The notes: generated from the letters alone by a model not told the origin. A stretch of 34,097 bases of DNA from Cellulomonas hominis (GCF_901521055.1 NZ_CABEGA010000047.1:1-34097); one strand, 5' to 3'; positions 1 through 10,261 are shown, numbered from the stretch's first letter. Numbers and translations are program-made.

Positions 1-67
1 CCAAGAAGAGGCCGGAAGCCGATTGCGCGTGCCGCCGCGGGGGCGGGGAGTTGTTTAAAAAACCCAG
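1..67. other. Sequencing adapter at left contig end (not genomic)
   Basis: Positions 2-23 match the Illumina P7 primer apart from scattered substitutions and one indel. Positions 24-33 would be the i7 index. Positions 34-67 align without gaps to the 34-nt Nextera read-2 adapter plus Tn5 mosaic end, 23 of 34 bases identical by eye. The right end carries the same structure inverted, and both indices begin GGCACG when read in adapter orientation. The errors are mostly changes to G on the minus strand, as expected for poor read tails. The C-run at about 76-118 beside it is probably also low-quality read tail. Confidence 0.88.
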
Positions 68-69
68 CC

Positions 70-933
70 CCTCCCCGCCCCCCCCCCCCCCGGCCCGCCG
101 CCGGGCCCCCCGCCCCCCCCGCCGCTGCCGCCGCCGCGACGGAGCCGCGCCACCCACCGCACCAGCGGCCCCGACCCGTCCGGCCGGACCGGCACGCCCC
201 GCCTGCGCCCGGGACCCCGGCCGGCGCGCTCGACGCGGGTCCCCCGGGACGTGCGCGTCGCCCGTCCCTCCCGGCCCGCCCGGCCGATCCGGGCGCTGCC
301 GGGCTCCCACGGCCCCGGCGCCTGCAGGCGGAACCGCAGCGCCAGCAACCGCGTGCCGAGCACCACCACGACGGCGAGCACCTCGGTCGGCACCGACAGG
401 GCGCCCTGCTGCCAGAGCAGGGCCGTGAGCAGCGCCCCGAGCACGGACGGGATCGCGTAGAGCTGGCGGTGGTGCAGGACGACCGGCACCTCCCCGGTGA
501 GCAGGTCCCGCAGCACGCCGCCCCCGACGCCGGTGATCACACCCGCGCACACCGCCGCGGTGACGCCGGTCCCGTACTCGAGGGCCTTCACGGTGCCGAC
601 GACGGTGAACAGCGCCAGCGCCCCGGCGTCGAGGACGAGCACGGAGCGGCGCAGCCGGCCGAGGCCGGGGTGCGCCGCCCAGGTGACCAGCCCGGCCGCG
701 CAGGCCGTGACGACGAACTCCCAGTTCGCGATCCCGACGGGCGGCACGGCGCCGATCAGGACGTCGCGCAGGATGCCCCCGCCGAGCCCCGCGACCCAGG
801 CCAGCACCACGATCCCGAAGATGTCGAAGCCCTTGCGGACGGCCGCGAGCCCGCCGGACAGCGCGCCGACGAAGACACCGAGCAGCTCGAGCACCGGCTG
901 CAGCGGGAGGTCGACGGACACAGGGGAGATCAT
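70..933 (-). CDS. TRIC cation channel family protein (UPF0126), 3' end lost at contig edge
   Basis: Predicted integral membrane protein of the bacterial TRIC-type channel family, which forms trimeric cation (probably K+) channels. The first 195 or so residues are hydrophobic and contain the family's internal duplication: GLGGGILRD near residue 40 and GVGGGVLRD near residue 128, each GGxxRD motif followed by hydrophobic helices. I chose the ATG at 933 because it begins directly before the conserved first helix; the open frame continues upstream only as Arg/Pro-rich shadow sequence. The family is usually about 200-220 residues. Here the conserved part ends near position 325 and the frame then runs on as Arg/Gly-rich low complexity into a G-run. 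The first in-frame stop (55-57) lies inside adapter sequence, so the true C-terminus is unknown. Divergent from sepH with 92 bp between starts. Confidence 0.82.
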
Positions 934-1025
934 GGCAGCCGGGGCAGTTGCACGGCGCACCGCCCAGCCTCCACGGCATCCGGGGCGGGCGGTGGCAGTC
1001 TCGTCGCGGGATGATGGGAGACGTG

Positions 1026-2147
1026 ATGGCTGAGCTGGAGCTGATCGGGCTGCACGAGGACGGGGAACACCTCGTGCTCGCGGCAGCCGACGGGCAGCGG
1101 TACCGGCTGCACATCGACGAGCCGCTCCGTGCCGCCGTGCGCCGGGACCGGCCGCAGCTCGAGCAGATCCGGGCCGAGCAGTCCGGTGTGCCGAGCCCGC
1201 GGGAGATCCAGGCGCGCGTGCGCGCCGGGCAGTCGGCGCAGCAGATCGCCGACGAGACCGGTGTGACCGTCGAGCACGTCCGGCGCTTCGAGGGACCGGT
1301 CCTGGCCGAGCGCGAATTCGTCGCCGAGCAGGCCCGCGGGACCCGGGTGGGCCGCGACGTCGGCGCCCCGGTGCTGGGCGAGCTGGTCGTGGACCGGCTC
1401 GCCGCCCGCGGCGTCGACACCGACGCCCTCGAGTGGGACGCGTACCGCGAGGCGGGCGGCGGCTGGACCGTGGTCGCGCGGTTCCCGGTCGAGGACGACG
1501 TCCGGGAGGCGCGCTGGACCTACGACGCGTCCGCCCGCGCGGTGCACGCCGAGGAGGACGAGGCGCGCTGGCTGTCCGAGACCGAGATCGCCGACGGCCC
1601 GGTCCCCCGCCGGCACCTGTCCGCGGTGCGGGACGTGGTCTTCGACGTGGACGCCGACGTACGTCCGGTGCTCGCGGCCGTCGACTCGCCGGGGAGCCAC
1701 GGGGAGCACGCCGAGCCCGACGAGGACCCGGCCGACGAGCTGCGGGCGACCCACGAGCTGCTCGACGACCTGCGGGCCCGGCGCGGCGTGCGGCAGTCCC
1801 TCGACCTCGAGGACGACGCCGACGACGACGCGTTCCCCGGCTTCGGGCCGCAGCACGCCTTCGACTTCGGCCAGCTCGACGAGCCGTCGGCGCCCGGCGC
1901 CCACCCCGTGGACGCCGATGCCGCCGCCGAGGCGCGGATCTACCCGGCGCCGGTCCGCCCGGCGGCGGACGAGCCGGAGACGCCGGTCGCTCTCGAGCCG
2001 GGGCAGGAGCCGCCGGCCGCGGAGAACGACGAGCCGGCCGCCGCCGCACGCCCGGACGAGGCCGCGACCCGGTCCCGCGGCGGGCGCCGCAGCCGCCCGA
2101 AGGTGCCGAGCTGGGACGAGATCGTGTTCGGGGCGAAGCCGGAGTAG
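1026..2147 (+). CDS. sepH: Septation protein SepH (DUF3071)
   Basis: 373-residue homologue of SepH, the actinobacterial divisome protein that in Streptomyces binds FtsZ and promotes its assembly. The N-terminal DUF3071 domain starts with the typical opening (LIGLHEDGEHL). A helix-turn-helix-like segment lies at about residues 59-92. A long acidic, Asp/Glu/Pro/Ala-rich linker follows, and the protein ends in the conserved family tail (PKVPSWDEIVFG, about residues 360-371). The ATG at 1026 was chosen because it starts the conserved domain and GGGAG sits 5 nt upstream; earlier in-frame starts at about 948-1014 add only non-conserved residues. The gene is convergent with thymidine kinase, 19 bp apart, with a small hairpin across both stops. 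FtsZ binding is inferred from the family. Confidence 0.92.
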   Translation: MAELELIGLHEDGEHLVLAAADGQRYRLHIDEPLRAAVRRDRPQLEQIRAEQSGVPSPREIQARVRAGQSAQQIADETGVTVEHVRRFEGPVLAEREFVAEQARGTRVGRDVGAPVLGELVVDRLAARGVDTDALEWDAYREAGGGWTVVARFPVEDDVREARWTYDASARAVHAEEDEARWLSETEIADGPVPRRHLSAVRDVVFDVDADVRPVLAAVDSPGSHGEHAEPDEDPADELRATHELLDDLRARRGVRQSLDLEDDADDDAFPGFGPQHAFDFGQLDEPSAPGAHPVDADAAAEARIYPAPVRPAADEPETPVALEPGQEPPAAENDEPAAAARPDEAATRSRGGRRSRPKVPSWDEIVFGAKPE

Positions 2148-2167
2148 CCCGGACCCTCGGGCGGGCT
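2146..2167. terminator. Candidate bidirectional hairpin between sepH and tdk
   Basis: AGCCCG (2146-2151) pairs perfectly with CGGGCT (2162-2167) around a 10-nt loop. The hairpin spans the end of both convergent genes. The stem is only 6 bp and there is no T-run, so this is weak evidence. Confidence 0.35.
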
Positions 2168-2841
2168 CAGCCCTCGCCGAGCAGGTCGAGGTCCAGGGTC
2201 TGCGGCGAGATCGCCGCCGCGCCGGAGGTCCGGGCCGTCATCCGCAGCCGGTGGTGGCGGCGGCACAGCACCTCGTACCCCACGGAGTCGTCGTCGGCGT
2301 CGTCGTCCAGCACGTCGACGTCCCCGACGACGACCTGGGCGCCCTCCACCACCATGACCCCGTGCAGGGTCCGGGCGTTGTGGGTCGCGCGGGCGCCGCA
2401 CCAGCACAGGGCCTGCACCTGCAGCGTCTCGACGCGGTCGGCCAGGGCCAGCAGGCGCGCGGAGCCGGCGAACAGCTGCGCGCGGAAGTCGGTGGTGATG
2501 CCGAACGCGAAGACGTCGACGTCGAGGTCGTCGGCCACGCGACCCAGCTGCTCGACCTGCTCCTCGGAGTAGAACTGGGCCTCGTCGCAGATGAGGAAGT
2601 CCACGGAGCGCCCGGCGCTGCGCCGCGCGACGACCTCCGCCCAGAAGTCGGTCGTGTCCGTGACCTCGTGGGCGGGCACGGACAGGCCGAGCCGGGAGGA
2701 CAGCCGGTGCTCGCCGGCCCGGTCGTTGCGGGTGAACAGCACGCCCCCGCGCCCGCGGGCGCTGTGGTTGTGGTGCATCTGCAGCGCGAGCGTGGACTTG
2801 CCGCAGTCCATCGTGCCGCAGAAGAAGACCAGCTCAGCCAC
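2167..2841 (-). CDS. tdk: Thymidine kinase (type II)
   Basis: 224-residue thymidine kinase that phosphorylates thymidine with ATP in the pyrimidine salvage pathway; cytosolic. The P-loop is GTMDCGKST at residues 9-17, the variant typical of TK1-like enzymes. DEAQF at 86-90 carries the presumed catalytic base Glu87. A C-terminal half with CWC and CRRHH cysteine/histidine pairs fits the zinc site and lasso region of the family. Length is normal. The start is GTG at 2841, immediately before the P-loop strand, with GAGGAG 3 nt upstream. It is the last gene of a minus-strand series after the alkaline-phosphatase-superfamily gene, 69 bp away, and may be co-transcribed with it. Confidence 0.95.
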   Translation of the reverse strand: MAELVFFCGTMDCGKSTLALQMHHNHSARGRGGVLFTRNDRAGEHRLSSRLGLSVPAHEVTDTTDFWAEVVARRSAGRSVDFLICDEAQFYSEEQVEQLGRVADDLDVDVFAFGITTDFRAQLFAGSARLLALADRVETLQVQALCWCGARATHNARTLHGVMVVEGAQVVVGDVDVLDDDADDDSVGYEVLCRRHHRLRMTARTSGAAAISPQTLDLDLLGEG

Positions 2842-2910
2842 GCTCTCCTCGTTCCGTGTCGCGTCGTGCGTCGAAGGTGCCCGGTCCGCCGGGTGCGGTG
2901 CCCGCGGGGC

Positions 2911-4089
2911 TCAGGTGTGGACCGCGAGCAGCGGCACGCGCAGCTCCGCGGGGGTCAGCGAGCCGTGCACGCCCACCAGGGTCAGCGACGCCGGCGTCTG
3001 CGTCCGGGAGTCGACCACCGTCGCCCGCCCGGTCGTCGCCACGACCAGGTCGCCGATCAGCGGCCGCACGTGCGCCGCCACCGTGCCGAACAGCCCGGCC
3101 CCGACGGCCTCGTCCCCGGTCAGCACGACGGCCCCGTCGCCGAGGACGTCGGACCAGCGGGCCGCCGCCGCGTCGACGTCGGCGCCGGGCGTCAGGTGCA
3201 CGTGCAGCGCGCGGGGCTCCCCCGCGACGAGCGCCACGTCCGCGGCCAGGGCCGGGGTCGTGCCGACGTCCCACCGCCGTGCGCGGTCCACGTCCACCAT
3301 GCCGTGGTCGGCGGTCACGACCACCGACGCGCCGCGCGGGAGCGAGCGCACCAGCCGGCGCAGCTCGAAGTCCAGCGCGCTGAGCTGGTCGCCCCACTGC
3401 CAGGACCCGACGCCCTCGTGGTGCCCCGTCTTGTCGACGTCGCCCCAGTACAGGTAGACCAGGCCCGGTTCGCGGAGCAGCCGGAGCGCCGCGTCGACGC
3501 GGTCGGCCAGCGACTCCGCCGCCCGGTACCCGCCGCCCCGCAGCGCGGCCTCGGTGAGGCCCGAGCCCATGAACTTGGCCGGACCCACCGTCGTCACGGT
3601 GACGCCGTGCGCGTCGAGCTCCTCGAAGACGGTCCGCTCGCGCTGCCAGTCGCGCGCGGGCCCCAGACCGTCCCACGACACCATGTTGGCCAGCCGGCCG
3701 TCCCGGGGGTTGCGGACCGTGTAGCCGACCAGGCCCGTGCGGCCGGGGCTGGTGCCCGTGCCGAACGAGCCCATCGACGCGGCGGTCGTGGACGGGTACC
3801 CGGCCGACAGGGGCTCCGACCCGTCGAGCAGCGAGCGCAGGAACGGCGCGTGCCCCGCGCGCTCCGCGAGGTTCTCGTAGCCCAGGCCGTCGACGAGGAC
3901 GACGCAGACGCGGTGCGTCGCGGGCAGGCCGAGGTCCGGGCGGGCGGCACCGTCCCCCACCGGCACGCCGAGCGCGTCGGCCACGGCCGGCAGCAGCCCG
4001 GACAGCGACCGGCCCTCGTAGTCGGGCAGCACGAGACCGGCGTCCGCCAGCCGGCCCGGCACGGTCGAGGACGGGGCGGTGGGCGCCAT
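2911..4089 (-). CDS. Alkaline phosphatase superfamily protein (nucleotide pyrophosphatase/phosphodiesterase type)
   Basis: 392-residue member of the type I phosphodiesterase/nucleotide pyrophosphatase group. The metal-site residues can be followed: VDGLG with Asp67, the nucleophile region YPSTTAAS with Thr101/Thr102, WGDVDKTGHHEG in the middle, TADHGMVD with the Asp-His pair, and a late VHGSLTP histidine. These fit a two-metal phosphoester hydrolase. The substrate cannot be read from sequence. No signal peptide or membrane segment is visible, so it is probably cytoplasmic. The ATG at 4089 lies 2 nt after the stop codon of the upstream DUF5998 gene (TGACGATG) and has no strong ribosome-binding site, which suggests translational coupling. 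Confidence 0.88.
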   Translation of the reverse strand: MAPTAPSSTVPGRLADAGLVLPDYEGRSLSGLLPAVADALGVPVGDGAARPDLGLPATHRVCVVLVDGLGYENLAERAGHAPFLRSLLDGSEPLSAGYPSTTAASMGSFGTGTSPGRTGLVGYTVRNPRDGRLANMVSWDGLGPARDWQRERTVFEELDAHGVTVTTVGPAKFMGSGLTEAALRGGGYRAAESLADRVDAALRLLREPGLVYLYWGDVDKTGHHEGVGSWQWGDQLSALDFELRRLVRSLPRGASVVVTADHGMVDVDRARRWDVGTTPALAADVALVAGEPRALHVHLTPGADVDAAAARWSDVLGDGAVVLTGDEAVGAGLFGTVAAHVRPLIGDLVVATTGRATVVDSRTQTPASLTLVGVHGSLTPAELRVPLLAVHT

Positions 4090-4091
4090 CG

Positions 4092-4661
4092 TCAGCGTGC
4101 GCTCGCGGCGGACAGCCGGCGAGCGAACGCCACGGCGTCCCGCACGGCGGTGGCGCCCTCGGCGACGGCGCTGACCCGCACGACGACGTCGTCGGGGGTG
4201 AGCGTGCCCGTCAGGCCGTGGTCGGCGTCGCAGCTCGGGTCGCCGCAGGTCGCCGGCTCCAGGTCGACGCGGGAGACGGCGCCCCAGCCGATCGCGAGGG
4301 TCAGCTCGGTGGCGGGCTCCCCCGCGCGGTGCTGCTCCGGGGACCCGATCACGTGCGTGAGGGCGACGGACCGCAGCTCCGAGAGCGGCACGGCCTCGGT
4401 GGTGGCCGCGGCGCTGGCGGACGGGTGCTCGCTGTCGGCCGGGTGGTCGTCGACGTGCGCGACGACCAGGCGGGTCGGCGTCAGGGCGAGCACGGTGACG
4501 TGGCGCCGGACCTCGGCCGCGTCGAACGTGGTCTCCGGGTGCACGAGGTGGGCCTCGACGGGCTCGTCCGCCAGGGCGACGTCGAGGACGTCGGCCACCA
4601 GGTCGGGGTAGTACCCGGCGCGGTGCAGGTCACGGAGCAGGTCGGTGGAGGGCGCAGGCAC
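4092..4661 (-). CDS. DUF5998 family protein
   Basis: 189-residue protein of a conserved actinobacterial family with no known function. Recognisable family blocks are GYYPDLVADVLDVAL near the N-terminus, AHLVHPETTFDAAEVRRH, and a CGDPSCDADHGLTG segment in the C-terminal third whose two cysteines might bind metal. I chose GTG at 4661 because GGGAGG lies 8 nt upstream; an in-frame GTG at 4697 would add 12 residues but lacks such a site. The ATG embedded just after the GGGAGG is in another frame. It sits between the GNAT/CoA-ligase fusion and the phosphatase gene on the same strand and probably shares their transcript. No function is claimed. Confidence 0.8.
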   Translation of the reverse strand: MPAPSTDLLRDLHRAGYYPDLVADVLDVALADEPVEAHLVHPETTFDAAEVRRHVTVLALTPTRLVVAHVDDHPADSEHPSASAAATTEAVPLSELRSVALTHVIGSPEQHRAGEPATELTLAIGWGAVSRVDLEPATCGDPSCDADHGLTGTLTPDDVVVRVSAVAEGATAVRDAVAFARRLSAASAR

Positions 4662-4703
4662 CCGGCCATCCTCCCACCGACCGGGCCGGGCCGTCACACC
4701 CGG

Positions 4704-4739
4704 GCGTCACCCGGGCAGCGCGCCGCGTCACCCGGGCAG
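4704..4739. repeat. 15-bp direct repeat spanning a stop codon
   Basis: GCGTCACCCGGGCAG occurs at 4704-4718 and again at 4725-4739, a period of 21 bp. The second copy contains the stop codon and last codons (Leu-Pro-Gly) of the GNAT/CoA-ligase gene; the first lies just downstream of it. It looks like a local duplication. No function is evident. Confidence 0.6.
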
Positions 4740-7598
4740 TGCCCGGCGCGGCCCGTCCGCGCGCGAGGCCGTCCCGACGCGGGCGGTGGCCCCGAGCACG
4801 TAGGCCCCGTGCTCGGCGACGACGACGGGGTTGAGCTCAAGGGCCAGCATCTCGGGGAGCTGGTCGGCCAGCACGGACACCCGCGCCAGCACGTCCTCGA
4901 GCGCGGCGACGTCGAGCGGCGGCACCCCGCGGTACCCGAACAGCCGCGGGGACGACCGGGGTGCCCGCACGACGTCCGCCACGTCGACGTCCGTGAGCGG
5001 CGGGACCGCGTACGCCACGTCGCCCAGCAGGTCGGTCGTGTCGCCCCCCAGGCCGAAGCCGATGACCGGCCCGAACAGCGGGTCCTCCGAGGAGCGGATG
5101 AGGCACGCCACCCCGTGAGGGGCCATCGCCTGGACCTCCAGCGGCGCGCGGCCGGGGTCGGGGGTGTGGTCGGCCGCGAGCGCCAGCACCTGGGCGACGT
5201 CCGCGCGCAGCTCGGCCGCGTCGTGCACGTCCAGGCGGACGCCGCCGAGGTCGGAGCGGTGCCGCAGGGCGGGCACCGTGGACTTGAGCGCGACCGGCCA
5301 GCCCAGCTGCTCGGCGGCGGCGACGGCCTCGTCCGCGTCGTGCACGCCCACCGACGGGAACACCTCCACGCCCGCGAGCGCGAGCAGCTCGGCCACCCGC
5401 CCGGGGGTGAGGTCGAGGGCGTCGGGCCGCCCGGCCTCGTCCAGCCAGGACTCGATGAGCCGGCGGGCGGTGCGGGCGTGGATCCCGGGCGGGTGCACGA
5501 GCTCCCCGCGGTCGGCCGCGCGCCAGGCGGCGTACCGGACGGCCTGGCCGAGCGCGAGCACCGCGTCCTCCGGCGTCGTGTACGCCGGGATGGTCCGCAG
5601 CCGGCCCTCGTCGTCGGCCGCCGTGAGCTGGGGCGTGGCGCCGTGCAGGCCGAGCAGGACGGCCACCGACGTGCGGCCGGACCCGGCGGCGTGCCGGGCG
5701 AGGGCCTGGGCGACCCTCTCGTCGCGGGGCCCGACCGTCGGCACGTGCATGGTGACGACCACGTCCACGTCGGGGTCGGCGTACACGTCGGCGAAGGTCC
5801 GCTCGACGCGGGCGAGGTCGGCGTCCTCCGGGAGGATCGCCGGCGCCTTGGACACGGTGAGCCCCGCGGAGACGGCGGCCTCCGACACGAGCGCGGCCGC
5901 GGCGGACGAGGACGCCACGACGGCGGCGCGCCCGCCGGGGGGCAGCGGCTGGAGCGCGAAGAGCTGGGCGACCTCGAGCATCTGGTGCGTGTTGTCCACC
6001 AGGAGGACGCCGGAGCGCCGCATCACCTCCTCCAGCGTCCGCCGGGAGGTCTGGGTGGGCCGCACCGCGTGGCCGGGCGGCACGACGTGCCCGGAGCGTC
6101 CCGCCGTGACCACGACGACCGGCTTGGCCGTCGCGAGCCGCCGCGCGACGCGGGAGAACTTGCGGGGGTTGCCGATCGACTCCAGGTACAGGGCGACCAC
6201 GTCCGTGGTGTCGTCGTCCTGCCAGAACTGCATGAGGTCGTTGCCGGACACGTCCGCGCGGTTGCCGGCCGAGACCAGGTGCGCGAGCCCGAGGTGCCGG
6301 CGGCGCACCGAGCCGAGGATCGACACCGCGGTGGACGCCGACTGGCAGAACAGCCCGATCCTGCCCGGCGGCGGCGGGTCCTCGGTGAGCGAGGCGTTCA
6401 GCAGGCCGCCGGCGGCGTGCGCGACCATCCCGTACGAGCGGGGCCCGACCACCCGCAGGCCCGCGGCGTGGGCGGAGCGCAGCAGCGCGCGCTGCAGGGC
6501 CAGCCCCGTCGGCCCCTGCTCGGCGAAGCCGCCGGAGAGCACCACCACGCCCCGCACGCCGATCCGCCCGAGGCCCCGCACCGCGAGCACGGCCTCCGCG
6601 GCGGGCAGCGCCAGCACCGCGAGGTCGACGGGTCCGGGGACCTCCTCCAGGCGGTCCCACACGTGCACGCGGCCCGCGGCGTCCTCCGGGACGTCCGCCG
6701 GGGCGACCCGGCCGACGACGTGCACCTCGACGGGACGCTCGTCGCCGCCCGCGGGGGTCACCGCGCCCGTGCGGTCCGCCGGGTCGTCGCCCCGGCCCCC
6801 GCCGGCGAGCAGGTCCGCGAGCACGCGCGCCGCCCGGCGGCCGTCGAGCGTCCCGGGATCGGCGGTCGCGGAGCTGAGCACGACCACGGACCGCGCGGTC
6901 AGCAGGCCCTGCACGCTGCGCGCCTCCGCCGAGTGCTCGCGCGCCATCTTCACCGCGAGCGACCGGTCGGTCGGGTGGATGTCGAAGCTCACCGAGACCA
7001 CGCCGTCGTCGAGGTGCTGCTGCAGGGAGTAGCCGGCCTCGCGGAACACGGCGATCATCCGGCCGTTCTCCGGCAGGACCTCGGCGGTGAACCGCCGCAC
7101 CCCGCGCTCGCGCGCCGCGGCCGCCAGGTGCTCCAGCAGCACCGAGCCCAGCCCCCGGCCGTGGTGGGCGTCCGCGATGTTGAACGCGACCTCCGCCTCG
7201 TCCGGGGCGATCTTGTCGTACCGGGCCACCCCGATGATCGCGTCGTCGCCCGTGACCGCCACCAGCGCCACCCGGTCCCGGTGGTCGACGGTCGTGAACC
7301 GCGCGAGGTCGCGGTCGGGCAGGCGCTCCAGCGGCGCGAAGAACCGCAGGTACGTGGAGGCCTCCGACTGCCCGACGTGGAACGCCTGCAGGGCGTCGGC
7401 GTCCTCGGGGCGGATCGGCCGGACGTGGGTGGTGCTGCCGTCGCGCAGGACGACGTCGGCCTCCCAGCTCGCCGGGTAGGCGCCGTCGTCGTCCGCCAGC
7501 GCCCGGTCGACCGCCGGTCCCGCGCTCGCGCCGGCGTCGAGCGCCCCGTCGACCGCCTGACGTGCGGCGTCGCGCGCTCCCCCGGTCACCTGGCCCAT
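4728..7598 (-). CDS. Bifunctional GNAT acetyltransferase / ADP-forming acyl-CoA synthetase-like protein (Pat-type)
   Basis: 956-residue fusion. An N-terminal GNAT domain (about residues 45-205) contains the acetyl-CoA loop region [11 protein letters not shown]. It is followed by a CoA-binding and two succinyl-CoA-ligase-like domains, and a C-terminal ATP-grasp domain (from about residue 700, with WPVALKST and LEVQAMAP). This architecture matches bacterial protein lysine acetyltransferases of the Pat/PatA group, in which the synthetase part is usually a regulatory, non-catalytic module; in actinobacteria such enzymes acetylate acetyl-CoA synthetase. In most Pat proteins GNAT is C-terminal, but the GNAT-first order is common in actinobacteria. 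ATG at 7598 was chosen because TAGGCT lies 7 nt upstream, suggesting a leaderless transcript. First gene of a probable four-gene operon, divergent from parC. Activity and target are inferred. Confidence 0.87.
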   Translation of the reverse strand: MGQVTGGARDAARQAVDGALDAGASAGPAVDRALADDDGAYPASWEADVVLRDGSTTHVRPIRPEDADALQAFHVGQSEASTYLRFFAPLERLPDRDLARFTTVDHRDRVALVAVTGDDAIIGVARYDKIAPDEAEVAFNIADAHHGRGLGSVLLEHLAAAARERGVRRFTAEVLPENGRMIAVFREAGYSLQQHLDDGVVSVSFDIHPTDRSLAVKMAREHSAEARSVQGLLTARSVVVLSSATADPGTLDGRRAARVLADLLAGGGRGDDPADRTGAVTPAGGDERPVEVHVVGRVAPADVPEDAAGRVHVWDRLEEVPGPVDLAVLALPAAEAVLAVRGLGRIGVRGVVVLSGGFAEQGPTGLALQRALLRSAHAAGLRVVGPRSYGMVAHAAGGLLNASLTEDPPPPGRIGLFCQSASTAVSILGSVRRRHLGLAHLVSAGNRADVSGNDLMQFWQDDDTTDVVALYLESIGNPRKFSRVARRLATAKPVVVVTAGRSGHVVPPGHAVRPTQTSRRTLEEVMRRSGVLLVDNTHQMLEVAQLFALQPLPPGGRAAVVASSSAAAALVSEAAVSAGLTVSKAPAILPEDADLARVERTFADVYADPDVDVVVTMHVPTVGPRDERVAQALARHAAGSGRTSVAVLLGLHGATPQLTAADDEGRLRTIPAYTTPEDAVLALGQAVRYAAWRAADRGELVHPPGIHARTARRLIESWLDEAGRPDALDLTPGRVAELLALAGVEVFPSVGVHDADEAVAAAEQLGWPVALKSTVPALRHRSDLGGVRLDVHDAAELRADVAQVLALAADHTPDPGRAPLEVQAMAPHGVACLIRSSEDPLFGPVIGFGLGGDTTDLLGDVAYAVPPLTDVDVADVVRAPRSSPRLFGYRGVPPLDVAALEDVLARVSVLADQLPEMLALELNPVVVAEHGAYVLGATARVGTASRADGPRRALPG

Positions 7599-7605
7599 GT
7601 CCACG

Positions 7606-7611
7606 AGCCTA
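7606..7611 (-). promoter_or_regulatory. -10 element TAGGCT, leaderless start of the GNAT/CoA-ligase gene
   Basis: TAGGCT on the minus strand fits the actinobacterial TAnnnT -10 element and ends 7 nt before the ATG at 7598. Transcription would therefore begin at or next to the start codon. No recognisable -35 element is visible. Confidence 0.5.
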
Positions 7612-7707
7612 ACGTCGCACCGGCCGCGCGTCGTGGTCGTCCACAGCCCCGCAGTGCGGGGACAATGGGCGCCGCCACACTCCGTCGATCCCGGGAGCAC
7701 CGTCCGC

Positions 7708-10233
7708 ATGGCGCGCCGCAGCAGCACCCCCGACGTCCCGCCCGAGGACGTCGTCGAGCGCATCGTCGACATCGACGTCGCGACGGAGATGGAGGGCTCG
7801 TTCCTCGAGTACGCCTACTCCGTCATCTACTCGCGCGCCCTCCCGGACGCCCGTGACGGCCTGAAGCCGGTGCAGCGCCGCATCCTGTTCCAGATGCACG
7901 ACATGGGCCTGCGCCCGGACCGCGCGCACGTGAAGTCGGCGCGCGTGGTCGGCGAGGTGATGGGCAAGCTGCACCCGCACGGCGACACCGCGATCTACGA
8001 CGCGATGGTCCGCATGGCGCAGCCGTTCTCGCTGCGGCTGCCGCTGGTCGACGGGCACGGGAACTTCGGCTCGCTCGACGACGGTCCCGCCGCGCCGCGG
8101 TACACCGAGGCCCGGATGGCGCCGTCCGCGCTCGCGATGACCGCCGGCCTGGACGAGGACGTCGTCGACTTCGTCCCGAACTACGACAACAAGCTGACGC
8201 AGCCGGGCGTGCTGCCCGCCGCGATCCCGAACCTGCTGGTCAACGGCGCGTCGGGCATCGCGGTCGGCATGGCCACGAACATGGCACCGCACAACCTGGT
8301 CGAGGTGATCGCGGCCGCCCGGCACCTGGTGCTGCACCCGCAGGCGACGCTGGACGAGCTCATGCGCTTCGTCCCCGGGCCGGACCTGCCGAGCGGCGGC
8401 AAGATCATCGGGCTCGAGGGCGTGCGGGACGCGTACCGCACCGGCCGCGGCGCCTTCAAGACCCGGGCGACCGCCCGCATCGAGAACGTCACGCCGCGCC
8501 GCAAGGGCATCGTCATCACCGAGCTGCCCTACACGGTCGGCCCGGAGAAGGTCATCGAGAAGATCAAGGAGGGCGTGCAGTCCAAGAAGCTCTCGGGCAT
8601 CTCGGACGCTCTCGACCTCACGGACCGCACGCACGGTCTGCGCCTGGTCATCGAGGTCAAGACGGGCTTCAACCCCGACGCCGTCCTGGAGCAGCTGTAC
8701 CGGTACACGCCGCTCGAGGACTCGTTCTCGATGAACAACGTCGCGCTGGTCGACGGCCAGCCGCGCACCCTGGGCCTGCGGGACCTCCTGCAGGTGTGGG
8801 TCGACCACCGCATCGACGTGGTGCGCCGCCGCACCCGGTTCCGCCTGGCCAAGCGGACCGAGCGCCTGCACCTGGTCGAGGGCCTGCTCATCGCGATCGT
8901 CGACATCGACGAGGTCATCCAGGTCATCCGGTCCTCGGACGACGCCGACACCGCCCGCACCCGCCTGCGCGACGTGTTCGACCTGTCCGAGCCGCAGGCC
9001 GAGTACATCCTCGAGCTGCGCCTGCGCCGCCTCACCCGGTTCTCCCGGATCGAGCTGGAGAAGGAGCGGGACGACCTGGCCGAGCAGATCGCCGCGCTTC
9101 AGGCGATCCTCGCGGACGAGGCGCTGCTGCGCTCGACCGTCAGCGACGAGATGGCCGAGGTCGCGGCGACGTACGGCACCCCGCGCCGCACGATCCTGCT
9201 GGAGTCGGCGGGCGGCACCGTGACCGCCGCCGAGGGCGCGCCCGCCCCGCGCTCCGGCCGGAACGCCGCCCCGGCGCTGTCCCTCGAGATCGAGGACTCC
9301 CCCTGCTACGCCCTGCTCTCGGCGACCGGGCTCGTCGCGCGCACCGGCAGCACCGACGTCCCGCTGCGCCCCTCCCCGGGCGCGCACCGGTCGCGGCACG
9401 ACGTCCTGTCCGGCGCGGTGCCGACGAGCGTCCGGGGCGAGGTCGGCGTGCTGACGTCGGCCGGCGTCGTGCGGCGCGTGTCCGTGCTGGACCTGCCCGC
9501 GCTGCCGCCGACCGACGGCGCCCCGAACCTGTCCGGCGGCCTGCCGCTGTCCGAGCTGCTCGCGCTGGACAAGGGCGAGCGCGTCGTCGGGCTGGTGTCG
9601 GTGTCCGCGGACGCGCCCACGCTCGCGCTCGGGACCGCCCAGGGCGTGGTGAAGCGCGTGACGCCGGGCGAGGCGCCCGCCAACCGCGACGCGTGGGACG
9701 TCATGTCGCTCAAGCCCGGCGACGAGGTCGTCGGCTGCGCCGCCGTGGGCGAGGACGACGAGCTGGTGCTCATCTCCTCGGACGCGGCGCTGCTGCACTA
9801 CCCGGCGTCGGCCGTGCGGCCGCAGGGGCGCCCCGCCGGCGGCATGGCCGGGATCAAGCTGGCGCCCGGGCAGCGGGTCGTGCACTTCGGTGCGCTGCCG
9901 CCGCAGGGCGAGGGGGACGGCGAGGGAACCGACGGCACCGACGGCCTCGTCGTGGTGACCGTCGCCGGCTCGTCGACCGCGCTGCCCGGCACCCAGAACG
10001 GGACTGCGAAGGTCACGCCCTTCTCCCGGTACCCGGGCAAGGGCCGCGCGACGGGCGGCGTCCGGGCGCACCGGTTCCTCAAGGGCGAGGACGCGCTGAT
10101 CCTCGCCTGGGCCGGGCCGGCGCCCGCACGCGCCACCGGCTCGGCCGGCCAGCCGGTCGACCTGCCGGAGCTCGACGACCGGCGGGACGGCTCCGGCCAG
10201 CCGCTGTCCGCTCCGCCGCTCGCGATCGGCTGA
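7708..10233 (+). CDS. parC: DNA topoisomerase IV subunit A
   Basis: 841-residue type IIA topoisomerase A subunit, the breakage-reunion subunit that decatenates and relaxes DNA together with ParE. The winged-helix motif [10 protein letters not shown] lies at about 52-61. The quinolone-determining region [15 protein letters not shown] follows. The catalytic tyrosine is Tyr132 in [11 protein letters not shown]. The C-terminal beta-pinwheel contains blade motifs such as [11 protein letters not shown], but the canonical gyrase GyrA-box (QRRGGKG) is absent, and the partner gene parE is 2.8 kb away; both favour ParC over GyrA. ATG at 7708 follows GGGAG by about 10 nt; the frame upstream of it is not conserved. 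GACAAT at 7661-7666 could be a -10 element. Convergent with the MarR gene, 15 bp apart. Confidence 0.93.
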   Translation: MARRSSTPDVPPEDVVERIVDIDVATEMEGSFLEYAYSVIYSRALPDARDGLKPVQRRILFQMHDMGLRPDRAHVKSARVVGEVMGKLHPHGDTAIYDAMVRMAQPFSLRLPLVDGHGNFGSLDDGPAAPRYTEARMAPSALAMTAGLDEDVVDFVPNYDNKLTQPGVLPAAIPNLLVNGASGIAVGMATNMAPHNLVEVIAAARHLVLHPQATLDELMRFVPGPDLPSGGKIIGLEGVRDAYRTGRGAFKTRATARIENVTPRRKGIVITELPYTVGPEKVIEKIKEGVQSKKLSGISDALDLTDRTHGLRLVIEVKTGFNPDAVLEQLYRYTPLEDSFSMNNVALVDGQPRTLGLRDLLQVWVDHRIDVVRRRTRFRLAKRTERLHLVEGLLIAIVDIDEVIQVIRSSDDADTARTRLRDVFDLSEPQAEYILELRLRRLTRFSRIELEKERDDLAEQIAALQAILADEALLRSTVSDEMAEVAATYGTPRRTILLESAGGTVTAAEGAPAPRSGRNAAPALSLEIEDSPCYALLSATGLVARTGSTDVPLRPSPGAHRSRHDVLSGAVPTSVRGEVGVLTSAGVVRRVSVLDLPALPPTDGAPNLSGGLPLSELLALDKGERVVGLVSVSADAPTLALGTAQGVVKRVTPGEAPANRDAWDVMSLKPGDEVVGCAAVGEDDELVLISSDAALLHYPASAVRPQGRPAGGMAGIKLAPGQRVVHFGALPPQGEGDGEGTDGTDGLVVVTVAGSSTALPGTQNGTAKVTPFSRYPGKGRATGGVRAHRFLKGEDALILAWAGPAPARATGSAGQPVDLPELDDRRDGSGQPLSAPPLAIG

Positions 10234-10238
10234 GGCGC

Positions 10239-10261
10239 CGCCGGCCGGTCAGCGGCCGGTG
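10239..10261. terminator. Candidate bidirectional hairpin between parC and marR-type gene
   Basis: CGCCGGCC (10239-10246) pairs with GGCCGGTG (10254-10261) across a 7-nt loop, with one G-T pair. It overlaps the 3' end of the convergent MarR gene. There is no T-run. Confidence 0.35.
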
